Shown in pieces: positions 1-12,549 of a stretch of 15,565 nt of DNA. A model generated the notes under the pieces. That model was not told the DNA's origin, made no database searches, and was given only the letters and a program-made list of their open reading frames with translations. This DNA comes from Mansonella perstans (taxonomy: Eukaryota > Nematoda > Chromadorea > Rhabditida > Onchocercidae), in assembly GCA_037074765.1 (NCBI GenBank), contig JBAMDO010000462.1:1-15565 (forward strand), written 5' to 3'. The stretch's first letter is position 1. Each line of letters opens with the position of its first letter. The translations under genes and the position numbers were made by a program.

Positions 1-636
1 TGGCGATCTTTATCATTGGCTTGTTCGAACAATGGGTGAAATTATCGAAAATAGGTCTGAACCAATCATTTTATTCATTCATTTTTACAATCTTCATTAT
101 TATCTTACGTAAATCTAAACCTTAAGCACTGGATATTTCTAATCCAACTGATTAATTTCATCAGAAACTAACAATGATCACGAAAAATTTAGTTTAGTCT
201 AAAAAATTTGAATTTTTACCAGTGATAAATGATTGTTAAATGATATACTGAAATTAAATGTTTATTTTTCCTATTGGGACTAAACTTTATATGTTTGAAT
301 CGAATATAAGTAATATGAGTAACAGAATATCGAACTTATATAATAGAATATAACTAGACCAACTTTGCCTGCAAATAATCGAATATAAGTTAGTAGAGTA
401 TATTATTGCCAGTACATCAACAATCTTTATTTTCCTTTGTAATAATTTAATCATTCATTAAGAGTCATTTCATGTTAGAAATTTTCAGTGACACAAAACA
501 AAAAGAATATAAAATTCGAAGTTATTACATTGAACATTGTGGACCAACTTTACCCACACTAAACGACCTTATTAGATGTTATGAAAATCGTACTTATAAC
601 AAAAATGGTCATGTTGAAGTATTCCGATCACCGTAA
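1..636 (+). CDS. 3' end of a probable SH2-domain protein (partial gene, two exons)
   Basis: Two exons are seen. Exon A covers 1-54, is open in the frame starting at base 2, and ends AATAG before a weak GTCTGA donor. Exon B covers 489-636, follows an ATTTTCAG acceptor and stops at TAA 634-636. The phases fit: AG plus T makes Ser. The joined tail reads like the second half of an SH2 domain. LYHWLVRT would be strand C, KEYKIRS strand D, and YYIEHCGPTLPTLNDLIRCY matches the SH2 pattern (Y-x-I-E, F/L-P-T-L, L-I-x-x-Y). The last residues, YNKNGHVEVFRSP, resemble the end of Fes/Fer-type SH2 domains. The phosphotyrosine-binding FLVR strand would lie left of the window. The protein stops right after the SH2 fold, so no kinase domain follows. 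It converges with the eIF4A gene. The SH2 call rests on pattern recognition; coding status of exon B is more certain than the exon A junction. Confidence 0.6.
298..390. repeat. Short direct repeat in the SH2-like gene's last intron
   Basis: AATCGAATATAAGT occurs at 298-311 and again at 377-390, 79 bp apart. The similarity continues weakly for about 10 bp (both end in GAGTA). A related TAGAATATAACTA lies between them. It sits in the intron 55-488. Confidence 0.6.
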
Positions 637-1628
637 TTACCGTAGTATTCGATTACACTCAGTTGAGTTTATCTTTTCGGAGAATTTATATCAGGAAATC
701 TGGAGTAATTCCAAATTTCCTCCAGCGTTTGTTGGATTTATAAAATTATTTTCGTATTTTCCACATATTTAAATACCTACCTAAGTCCCGTTCCGTATTA
801 CACAACATCCCCTCATAAGTTTGTTTTTACACACTCCTGATTAAGAAACTTCGACAATGTCACAAACTTGATCACACGAAAAACACCTCCCAACTCAACT
901 TTCTGAAGTGAAGATAATTTTTATTTCCCATGAATTTTTTTCCTAAAGGAACGATCTCACCAAAACTAAAGATAAACCACTACCAACAACGGTTTAATCT
1001 TTATTTATCTTCTGGACTGAATGAAAACATCACATACTGATGGCAAAACAACATTAGTTTAAGATGGTTTTCTTCCTTATCGGCCCGTAAAACTTGAACC
1101 TGCAATTTGTTTACAAATTTTGATGTCATTAAACTACAAGTGGGAAACAAAAATTGTATTTAAAAAACAGCAACAGAATTCAATAATTGACTTATTTGGT
1201 TCAATCCAGCTATTAAAAAAAAGAAAAAAAAATAACGAAAACAACAATAGAGGAGTATGCCGTCTTATCTCCCTTTATGGAAAACAATTTGAAGACAAAG
1301 CTATCAATTCCTAAAAATATAAACAAGTTAATCTTGAGTTCTGAAAAAGCACTCATGATCCTTAACGTACGAAAACAGCGATCAAAAACAGAACATGATA
1401 CAAAACAAAATGTTATGCAGGCATAGTAACAAAGGCATGAAAAAAACCTCACGAAAAAAACTTTCATGTAACTACTCAAACATAATCTTAGGACAAACTA
1501 GAGCTTAACCGTCTAGTTAACAACACAAACAACTCGACCCGAGTTCACTGAATCACAACAGTCACTGCAATCAGTACTGAAATAATAAGTGTAGCAGCAT
1601 AAATATTATGACATCATTTTCACAGTGT
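637..1628. other. Convergent intergenic and 3' UTR region
   Basis: This lies between the stop of the SH2-like gene (+) and the stop of eIF4A (-), so it should hold both 3' UTRs. I see no supported coding exon. For the minus-strand eIF4A transcript the nearest canonical AATAAA is the complement of 1000-1005, which implies a 3' UTR of roughly 620 nt. For the plus gene only a variant TATAAA near 739-744 was noticed. Short open frames here lack splice or homology support. An A-rich purine run lies at 1214-1232. Confidence 0.6.
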
Positions 1629-5032
<3,404 letters not shown>

Positions 5033-5096
5033 GACAGGATTACCGAATCAAACGAAAAAAGTTCGTGTTTAGTGTAAAAACAGATGAAATCACTTC

Positions 5097-5100
5097 CTGC
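5097..5100 (-). promoter_or_regulatory. Candidate splice acceptor for the eIF4A 5' UTR (cis or spliced leader)
   Basis: In transcript sense, ACTATTTGCAG precedes GAAGTGATTTC, 64 nt upstream of the ATG. No better TTTCAG-like site lies closer. Many nematode mRNAs receive the SL1 leader at such a site; an ordinary 5' UTR intron is the alternative. Confidence 0.4.
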
Positions 5101-5270
5101 AAATAGTTGAAAATGAATGAATGAATGCAACAAATAATTGTTCCAAATAGAATTCCAAATTTCAATAGATATAATAAAAAACCTGACGTACACACACTAA
5201 CATCACCAATTAGCCGAATTTTCAATATCTCAAAATCACCGAATTTTAAATCAGTGTTAAATAATTCCAA

Positions 5271-5480
5271 CTGAACACAGACATGCATAATTACATAACA
5301 AACACACAGACACATTCACACGCAAGCATATTCACAAGCAGACACATTCACACACACACGCAGACGACACATAGAAAGAGAAACACGCAACACATACAAC
5401 CTTCTCATACACGCAAGGAAACAGGCATGCATACAAGCATAGACACATAAAAAAAGACACACCATCAATGTGGTGGTGGT
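5271..5480. repeat. Degenerate CA-rich low-complexity block
   Basis: Dense ACACA, CACGCA, AGACACA and CATACA units without a fixed period. A (TGG)4 run follows at 5470-5482. Weaker A/C skew continues to about 5990. Confidence 0.8.
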
Positions 5481-5546
5481 GGAGCACATCAACATCACAA
5501 GTTCTCAACTATGCATTCATCGACAAATCAGTGAAAATGCCAACAC

Positions 5547-5565
5547 ATATATATATATATATATA
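5547..5565. repeat. (AT)n microsatellite
   Basis: Nine and a half AT units, followed by AAATAAACATAAATAAG. Confidence 0.95.
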
Positions 5566-6946
5566 AATAAACATAAATAAGCTTAACTACACAGACGCAT
5601 ATGAATAAAATTCACATTCGTGGAATAGCATAAATTATTCCAACGTGAACATTCCCCCTCGTGTTTGTCTATACGGTACAAATAACCAACCCTTATAAAG
5701 AAACATGTACAAGCATGTATAATACAGACGTACTTTCATGTAACTCCACTCCCATGCACATGCATGTCTCTTACAGCGTAAACAATACAAAATCGATGCA
5801 TACACAACAAATTTCGATAATCATACACGTATTACCCGTTCATCATGTTTAATGTATCACACTGCATATCTTGCATATCTCACAAAAAGCACATAAACAC
5901 GTACACGTACGCTTAGCAATAGACAAGTATACACGCACTCAAAAGTTCCTTGCAAAACAAAATACAAACAAATCTCACACACTAAGATATGATCCGTACC
6001 GCCACTGACGACGCAACCACTCATCCAACGTTACCACAGCCTAAACTGACTTCACTCACATTTACTGCGCGGACAGTAAAATGCGACCATATGCAACCGA
6101 TGAACAATTAATCTTCGATCTGTTGCATACGGACGTATAAACTTCGAACAAGACATTGACATTGTGTTAATGTTAAGTTAAGGATTCAATATTTGTTCAT
6201 TACTTTTAAGTACCGTTTACTTTGTACAAAATTTCATTAAGTAAAAATTTCAGACATGAAATTACATATATTAGCATTTTTAAACGATTAATGAATGTTA
6301 TAGTGAAAATTTAAACAAGTAATAGATATTATAGTAAAGATGAAAAATTGTTTAATATTGAATTAAGACAATTTCCCAATAGCTACACAACAGAGCCAGC
6401 TTTTTTTTAACATATGCAAAGTATATGTTTTTCATAGATTTTATATTTGTACTATCTTATATTTATTAATATTTTTAGTTATTCCGAAAGCTCAGTTTCC
6501 TTTAAAACTTTAAAAGTTATTGTATTTATTTGATTTCCAAAGATAATTTGATTTGATAATTCTCGAATTACGATTCTCGAATAGGTAATTGTCGTATCTA
6601 AACTAAATCGAACACATAAAAAACGTGTCATTTCAAATGAAAATGATTGTTTTAATGACATTTTGCTTTTCAGTTTGAATGTAAAAAAAAAAGCTCATTC
6701 AACTTTCCACACTATGCAATCCATAATCAGCCTTTGAAATTAGAATTGGTAATCTGAAAATAATTCTTGAATTGGTAGTATTGAAACTATCTTCCTAGAG
6801 AAAACAACTTTTATTTGAAGTTGTAAGATTTCTTCCAACGGGCTAGAAATCGATTAATAGTTGCAGAAGTGAAGGATGATGCAGAAGATCCTAGAATTTA
6901 TGTAATAACGTGGCTATATATTTGCAGAGTTTGAAGTTTGGAATGA

Positions 6947-6990
6947 AGAGGGAGAGAGAGAGGGAGAGAGAGAGAGAGAGAGAAAGAAAG
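6947..6990. repeat. (GA)n microsatellite
   Basis: An interrupted GAGAGA run ending in GAAAGAAAG on the plus strand, about 0.9 kb upstream of the pix-1 ATG. GAGA runs can be nucleosome-poor promoter elements, but no function is shown. Confidence 0.9.
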
Positions 6991-7850
6991 ATGGATGCTA
7001 TAAACGAATAATCAGAAATCGATATCAGATGTTAGATTGATATTACCGATGACATTTTTGTCCTAATAGTGAAGTGTCTCTGCATAATTGCTACTATAGT
7101 TTAGATAATTATCTTCATTAACTCACTGACTAATAAATCAATCGATGATCGATGAATTAATCACAGTTAAGATCTAATCGAATTGAAAATAGAATGAAAG
7201 AATCGAAAAATACTATAGAATTTAAGATTTAAAATGAAATCATTGTGAGACAATAATTACTTAAAAATTTAGTGGAAATTATTGTGATATGATCAAAATG
7301 AACGACAAGAATAATAAGGTAACAATGCATATAAGAAAAATAATTCAAGAATAATTCACCAAAAAATAATTCACTAATGTTTAGATCGCAGCGAAACCCG
7401 TAATGATGCGATTCTTAACATTTAATCCTAAATGTTTCGGCAAATGTAGATAAGATGATGCAACTAATTATACGTATTCAGAGCTAATTTAGTACTTTAA
7501 TAAAAAGTTAAAATCCAGTTCACTTTTTGCCTACGTTAAATTTTCCATCATATTCTTTCTTCAGCAATTCATGTTTTGCCTAAAATGATACACATCATAT
7601 GTTGATTTTTATCATGCTGATAATTGAATTTGAAAAATGCAATTCCATTACATCTTAGTTCGTTTAACATACTGTTTAATAAAAATGAGCAATAGAATGG
7701 TAATGGATCTGGATTCCATGCTTGCTTTCAAAATATTTTGAGAAGTTGTTTACCACTTCTAGTAAAACTGTGTCGAAGTTGATCGTTTGCTTGTTATACG
7801 AAAAAAGTGATGCATTTCAATCACTTCATTTTTATCATATGAAGAAATGA

Positions 7851-7857
7851 ATTTCAG
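7851..7857 (+). promoter_or_regulatory. Splice acceptor just before the pix-1 start codon
   Basis: ATTTCAG ends at 7857, only 15 nt before the ATG at 7873. Such a short leader is typical of a spliced-leader addition site in nematodes; a cis-spliced 5' UTR exon is the alternative. An in-frame TGA at 7840-7842 supports the ATG choice. Confidence 0.6.
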
Positions 7858-7872
7858 AGGTGTTTTTGTTTA

Positions 7873-10800
7873 ATGGGAAACAGCGGTGAACAATATTATG
7901 AAGTTATTCCATCATCATCCGATAATATCCTCAATACCCAACAAACGTCAACCATATATGCTCGAGCAAAGCATGCTTTTAAAGGACGAAATAACGACGA
8001 GGTACCTATTTTATGTATTATTCATTTTGATACTTATATTAGTTTAAATATTTTTTCTGAAATAATTTTAATTTTCATGGCATTAATTCAAATAACTGTG
8101 TCTTTCAAAAATATTATTTGTTTTCTTTCGAACAATTCTTTGAAACAATTTTTTTTATCCTCCTAGCACGCTTCATAAGTTTTTTTTTATATACTTATAG
8201 TTGCTTAATTGCATAACAGTGTCATAGTGTCGGATTAATAGTCTCAGTCTCAGATCTCAGTTCTCAGGTTTTTGATAATACAACTTGAATATCTAATTGG
8301 TCTGTATGTTGTTTTTTCTCAAAATTTCATTTTCTCGTCAAAGACCAAAGTGAAAATCATCTGTACATGTTCTGAAGAGAGAAAAGTTACGTTTTTTAAG
8401 GTTTTCATTTTATTTTTCAACCTAACAAATCTTTTTATTTTTTTTTCATAATCGTTAGAAGGAGCAAAAATGATTTAACTAATCTTGATATCATTAGAGA
8501 TAAAATTTTGCAGAACATAATATAGCATGTTTTAATCAATTTTTCAGCTTTCATTTCGAAAAGGTGATGTTATCACCGTCACCCAACAATTGGAAGGTGG
8601 TTGGTGGGAAGGAACACTGCATTCCTACACTGGATGGTTCCCATCGAATTACGTTAACGTAATATCGGAATCTGGTATATATTTTAGTTCAGTTTCCGAT
8701 CTATTATGAGGAACTGAGTATTGTAATTTTTCACTTTAAGATGTTTATTACTTTGTTTTTCCTTCCAAAATACTTCATATTTATTGTCAAATGAAGTGTG
8801 CGACATCAGGAAGTTTTGGATTAATTTTTATATGTAATTTATTTAAAAGCAATCATTGATTTAGAAAGGTTTTTGCGATCTCGAAGTAATGGGCTTGCGA
8901 TGTTAAATGGTGATAGTCCATCATCCGGTGCAGCAGAAGAAACACCTCTCTTCTCCAGTGACTCGAGTCGACAAGCTTATCGGGAACAGGTAAACAATAA
9001 TGTCAGAAGGATGTTATGCTGTTTGTTGTTTGAAGATTTCATCCGTAAAACTTTTCTTTTTTTATGTTATATAACTTCCACTCTCTGCTGCTTTGTTAAT
9101 GTTCTGTGCGTTTTTATGGTTGAAAGTGCTGCACAGTGTTTTCGTACTGCTAGGACTTGAAGTGTTGCTGCTTACTATAGTTTGAAATAGAATATTGCAC
9201 TGAAAATCTATCATAATGTCGGGATGTCCGGCCAAGGTTAAAAGTAATTTCAGTGCTTGACATTAAAAGACATATTGTAATTAAATGCATTTAAATAGCT
9301 AACACAACTTGTTTGGGATCTCTTTCTGAGAAGCTTTTCCTATTCCAGTGATACATTTACTATTTTGCTTCGAAACCTATTGTAGTATTATTGAAGGCAT
9401 CCTAATATTCTCCATAGAAGTGAAATTTTTAATATGCTGTTCGTAGCATTTAGATCGAGATTTGATCAAATTCTTTGCATTTGACATTTCTGATTCCAGG
9501 TAATGAAAAATTTCTTGGAGGCCGAATTAAAGTATGTCGATAGTGTAACAAAATTTAACGACCACACATTGGCCAAAATTAAAGATTCGAAAAAGTATCT
9601 CTTTATATAATTTTTTTCCATTAACTGTTCGTCCTTATTCTATCTAAAATTTTCGACGGCATTCTATCCAAATTTATACATGCGTAGGATTGCGATACTA
9701 GTTTTGCGGGAACAGTTGAAAATGAAAAAGCTGAAAAAAATATAAAGTGATAAAAGTTTTGTTCCAGACGGAATTGGACTTTATATTTGGCTCCGGTTTC
9801 CAGTTTTGTATTTTCAGGATTCCTGAGCAGGATTTTGAAGTTCTTGCTGGAAACCTGCAGCTTTTGATCACTCATCAGCGCGAATTATTAAATGATATCA
9901 AAGAAGCCGCTGAAAAAGATGCAACCGGTGCTCGAATTGGTGGTCTACTGTTAAAAGCTGCACCAAATTTGCGACATCTTCTCAGGCTATATTGCCAAAA
10001 TCATCCAAAGGCAGTGGATCTCATTCTCAGAAATAAGTAAGCTTTCGATGAAAGGCTTGACTAATGATTTCCAGAAAGGAGAAAAAGTAAGCATGGTGCT
10101 TACGCGTTAGAATTACAATTTCTTCATGCAAGCAACGTTATCAAAAATCTGATGTTGGAAGCTAAAATATTGACTGAATCTAGCTGTGAGTACGTAGTAA
10201 ATTGGTGTAATCAGTTGAGCCAGATCAAGAGACTTTATTCAAATAATATTTTCAGGGTTCTTTATGAACAGATACTAAATGAGCTGGATTATTCTCTGAA
10301 AGATTTAATATCCGGATTGAGCCACCCGTTCCGACATTTGGAAACATATTCGAGTATTTTGAATGAATTGGAGCGTGGTATGCACGAAGCACATCCCGAT
10401 CGAGGTGATACACAGCGGGCTGCTGCCGTCTTTCGTGATACTGCGGTTTGTTTTTTGTTTCTTGGACATGGTTTGAATTTTAGATATATTATAGATTGCT
10501 TCTAATGTGCTAGGATTACGTTTTGGATTTTTCAGGAATTTTAAAGAAATTCGTATGAATAAAACAATTCTCATTCAGTTATTTTATCCGTGTGAATTTT
10601 TGATGTGCCGTTTCTAAGTGGCACTAGTATAAATCGAGTTTCTGAGTAAGCGATGAAATTCAACTGATGTTAATTCTCGTTGAAACTTTTCTAGAATTAT
10701 TGTGGAATTTTGCGAAAACAGAAGGAAATGCAGTTGGAATTACTTACATCTGGTTGCATTGATGGTTTACCATCGGAGGATCTGAAAAAACTCGGCGAAA

Positions 10801-12226
10801 TTTTATATATGGGTATTGTTACCGTGGATGATATAAAGGCTTCTACTGAAGAAGAACTTTCGTGTGATAGGTAATTTTTTTGTTGAAATTTTTGAAAAGA
10901 TGAAATGGGGAAGTTCTCCTGTTCCTAGGAGTGAGATTATTGCTAGGTCTACTGCCTCTCGGAATGTTTCAAGTTAGTAATTTAATACACATTTTACATT
11001 TTTTATTTCCATCCTCTATCTTATTTTTAATACCAGCACCTTATTTTGCTATTTATTTCGATGTTCTGTCTTTTTCATTACTTCAAACCGGCGGTCACTG
11101 TTTTCAGTAATTTATAAAAACAAAAATGAAGTCCAACAAGGATTCTAAGTTGGCACAAGCAGGCAAATAACCAAAAGCTAAGAAAACAAATATACTTATC
11201 TTTCGATTTCAGATGTATAATATTGTTTCCAGCAACAATGCTTGTTCTTGAAATAACCCCAAATATAAATTCATATATAATGAAGAAAAGAATTTCGCTT
11301 GATAAACTGACCTTAAAGAAAGCGGAGAACAAAACGACGTTAATTCTTTGCAATGGTATTTCTTCGAAATTTACGTTAACAGATCAATCGGAATGACTCA
11401 ATAATTAGCATCATGCATCCGAAATGAAAAGATATGCACAATCCTATCTTTTAGGCAACCCATCATTATAGGGAAAAAATTAATTTGATTTCTGCTTCTT
11501 GTCGGCGAAAAGCAGAATTTTTTGTAGAGGATAGTATAAGTAGGTGGGTTGGGATTTGTTATGATTTATTTACTTGTTTTCTCGATTCCGACTTGTTTTG
11601 GAAAAGAAAAAAGCAAAAGAAAAGTGGTGATGAAGAGAACGGAAGAAACTTAAGGGAAACGGAGAGGTTAAAAAAGAAGCAAGTAAAGAATCAAAAGTGG
11701 TTCAGTATGCAAAATTTTCCTCAATCATTCAAATTATTTTACATACTTAAATCTAAAATACAAAATCCTGTTCCGTAACTGGTATAAGATAATTTTTGCT
11801 TTACTTAGTTTTTTAATTTTTTATTTAGCTTGTGTTACTTTTTTCATGTTTGGTTATTTAGTTCAGAACGTCCTGCCTGAAGTAAGTTTGGACTTTTTGT
11901 GTCTTTTTAGAAATTAATTGAAAATTTTCGCCATCTCATTTTTTTTCATTCGATATTTTTGTAGTTATAGCATAGTTGAGGTTGTTCTCTTCAGCTTCAA
12001 TTTTCTTTCCGAAATTTTGAATCCTGTCGTGAAACTGTGATGATTGCTGACCATTTTATTTTTTTAAGCTGATGGTTCATCAGAAATAGCGATGAACTTG
12101 TTATCAAACGATGAACTACAGAGTTGGACTGAAGCGTTTTCTTGTTGTACAGATTTAACAATTACCGACAATTGTTGCGACCTTATCTCTACCATTGGAC
12201 CTCAAAAAATCGATATAAACAATATG
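7873..12226 (+). CDS. pix-1: PIX-family Rho guanine nucleotide exchange factor (SH3-DH-PH), 9 exons seen, 3' end unresolved
   Basis: Exchange factor for Rac/Cdc42 that binds PAK kinases through its SH3 domain. Exons: 7873-8001, 8548-8674, 8865-8989, 9500-9594, 9818-10036, 10256-10445, 10695-10870, 11213-11355, 12069-12226; 454 codons, all phases fit. SH3 at about 28-85: [26 protein letters not shown] (W62, W63), GWFPSNY (P75, Y78), very close to mammalian beta-PIX ([26 protein letters not shown]). A Ser-rich linker spans 86-120. DH at about 125-303 includes [24 protein letters not shown] and [13 protein letters not shown], matching beta-PIX YCANHPSAV and TGLSKPF. PH at about 315-430 includes [13 protein letters not shown] and ends in [11 protein letters not shown] with the invariant W421. 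The calponin domain of alpha-PIX is absent. The GIT-binding region and coiled coil expected after PH are not found here. Donors are GT throughout; the last acceptor is a weak TTTAAG. Confidence 0.95.
8002..8547 (+). other. pix-1 intron 1 (546 nt)
   Basis: Donor GTACCT, acceptor ATTTTTCAG. It splits the SH3 RT loop between DE and LSF. The upstream frame stays open for 55 codons into the intron, but the peptide is a hydrophobic AT-rich translation with no homology, so I read it as chance. Confidence 0.85.
8990..9499 (+). other. pix-1 intron 3 (510 nt)
   Basis: Donor CAG-GTAAAC, acceptor TGATTCCAG. It separates the linker from the first DH helix. I see nothing else in it. Confidence 0.85.
10037..10255 (+). 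other. pix-1 intron 5 (219 nt), with a stop-free 3' part
   Basis: Donor AATAA-GTAAGC, acceptor ATATTTTCAG. Removing it joins LILRNK to [10 protein letters not shown], which matches DH domain length. From 10068 to the next exon the intron has no stop in the frame of exon 6, and 219 nt is a multiple of three. A 12-nt mini-exon (10075-10086) with its own TTTCCAG and GTAAGC also lies inside. Confidence 0.8.
10871..11212 (+). other. pix-1 intron 7 (342 nt)
   Basis: Donor GATAG-GTAATT, acceptor TCGATTTCAG. Position is conserved in sense: it lies just before the PH strand RCIILFP. No other feature seen. Confidence 0.85.
11356..12068 (+). other. pix-1 intron 8 (713 nt)
   Basis: Donor AATG-GTATTT, acceptor TTTTTAAG. 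It splits the PH domain between LILCN and [10 protein letters not shown] stop-free stretch of 97 codons (11485-11778) with a Lys/Glu/Arg-rich centre and a purine-rich segment at about 11600-11700 lies inside it. That stretch starts after a TAA with no ATG and has no matched splice sites. Confidence 0.8.
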
Positions 12227-12518
12227 GTTAGTTTACCTTTCCGTTTAACATTTTAAATTGACCAACAGATCGTAAGTTTCACAAGCTTATATACGGTTTT
12301 GGTTTAAAAATACGGCCAACTTATGACGTAACGAAGACTTCATACATTTCTGATAACTTTTATCGATAGTAGGAAAGATTTAGGAATGTTTGGTATACTT
12401 TGCAATAATATAAATCGCAGCAGGCGGAACTGATTTTGCAACCTTTAATTTAGAAAAGATTTTTTTTAAATGTTTTACAGAACTTTTTATGTTTTATTAT
12501 TCGCTAGATTGAAACTGC

Positions 12519-12542
<24 letters not shown>
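12519..12542. repeat. Poly-A run (24 A)
   Basis: Uninterrupted A run on the plus strand. It has no retrotransposon body upstream that I can recognise. Confidence 0.95.

Positions 12543-12549
<7 letters not shown>

Larger units (their letters stand above)
5033..7872. other. Divergent intergenic region between eIF4A and pix-1
   Basis: It should contain both promoters and 5' UTRs, because the two genes point away from each other. The left part (about 5271-5990) is strikingly A/C-rich on the plus strand; the rest is plain AT-rich DNA. Microsatellites lie at 5547-5565 and 6947-6990. I saw no splice-supported coding exon on either strand and no clear TATA-type core promoter or tRNA gene. Acceptor-like TTTTCAG near 6668-6674 and TTTGCAG near 6921-6927 could bound non-coding pix-1 leader exons, but nothing confirms this. 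Confidence 0.6.

Noticed and set aside
21..32. Perfect 12-bp palindrome TTGTTCGAACAA
   Set aside because: Lies inside a probable coding exon; a palindrome this short is expected by chance and the tRNA-like TTCGA has no tRNA around it.
581..772. 63-codon plus-strand open frame starting with ATG
   Set aside because: It overlaps the SH2-like exon (489-636) in a different frame; the exon has splice phase and family pattern support, this frame has none.
5316..5852. Cys/Met-rich open frames on both strands of the CA-rich block
   Set aside because: They are translations of low-complexity DNA (CA/TG units), without splice sites or homology.
6479..6661. 60-codon minus-strand open frame in the intergenic region
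   Set aside because: AT-rich, no family resemblance, no splice or leader acceptor just upstream that stands out.
6945..7010. Arg/Glu repeat peptide from an ATG before the GA run
   Set aside because: It is only a translation of the GA microsatellite.
9768..9817. Upstream acceptor GTTCCAG at 9767 extending pix-1 exon 5
   Set aside because: Joining exon 4 there breaks the frame; the TTTTCAG at 9817 gives the correct phase and DH sequence.
11626..11700. GTGATGA (perfect C box) in pix-1 intron 8
   Set aside because: No CTGA D box at a suitable distance and no closing stem.
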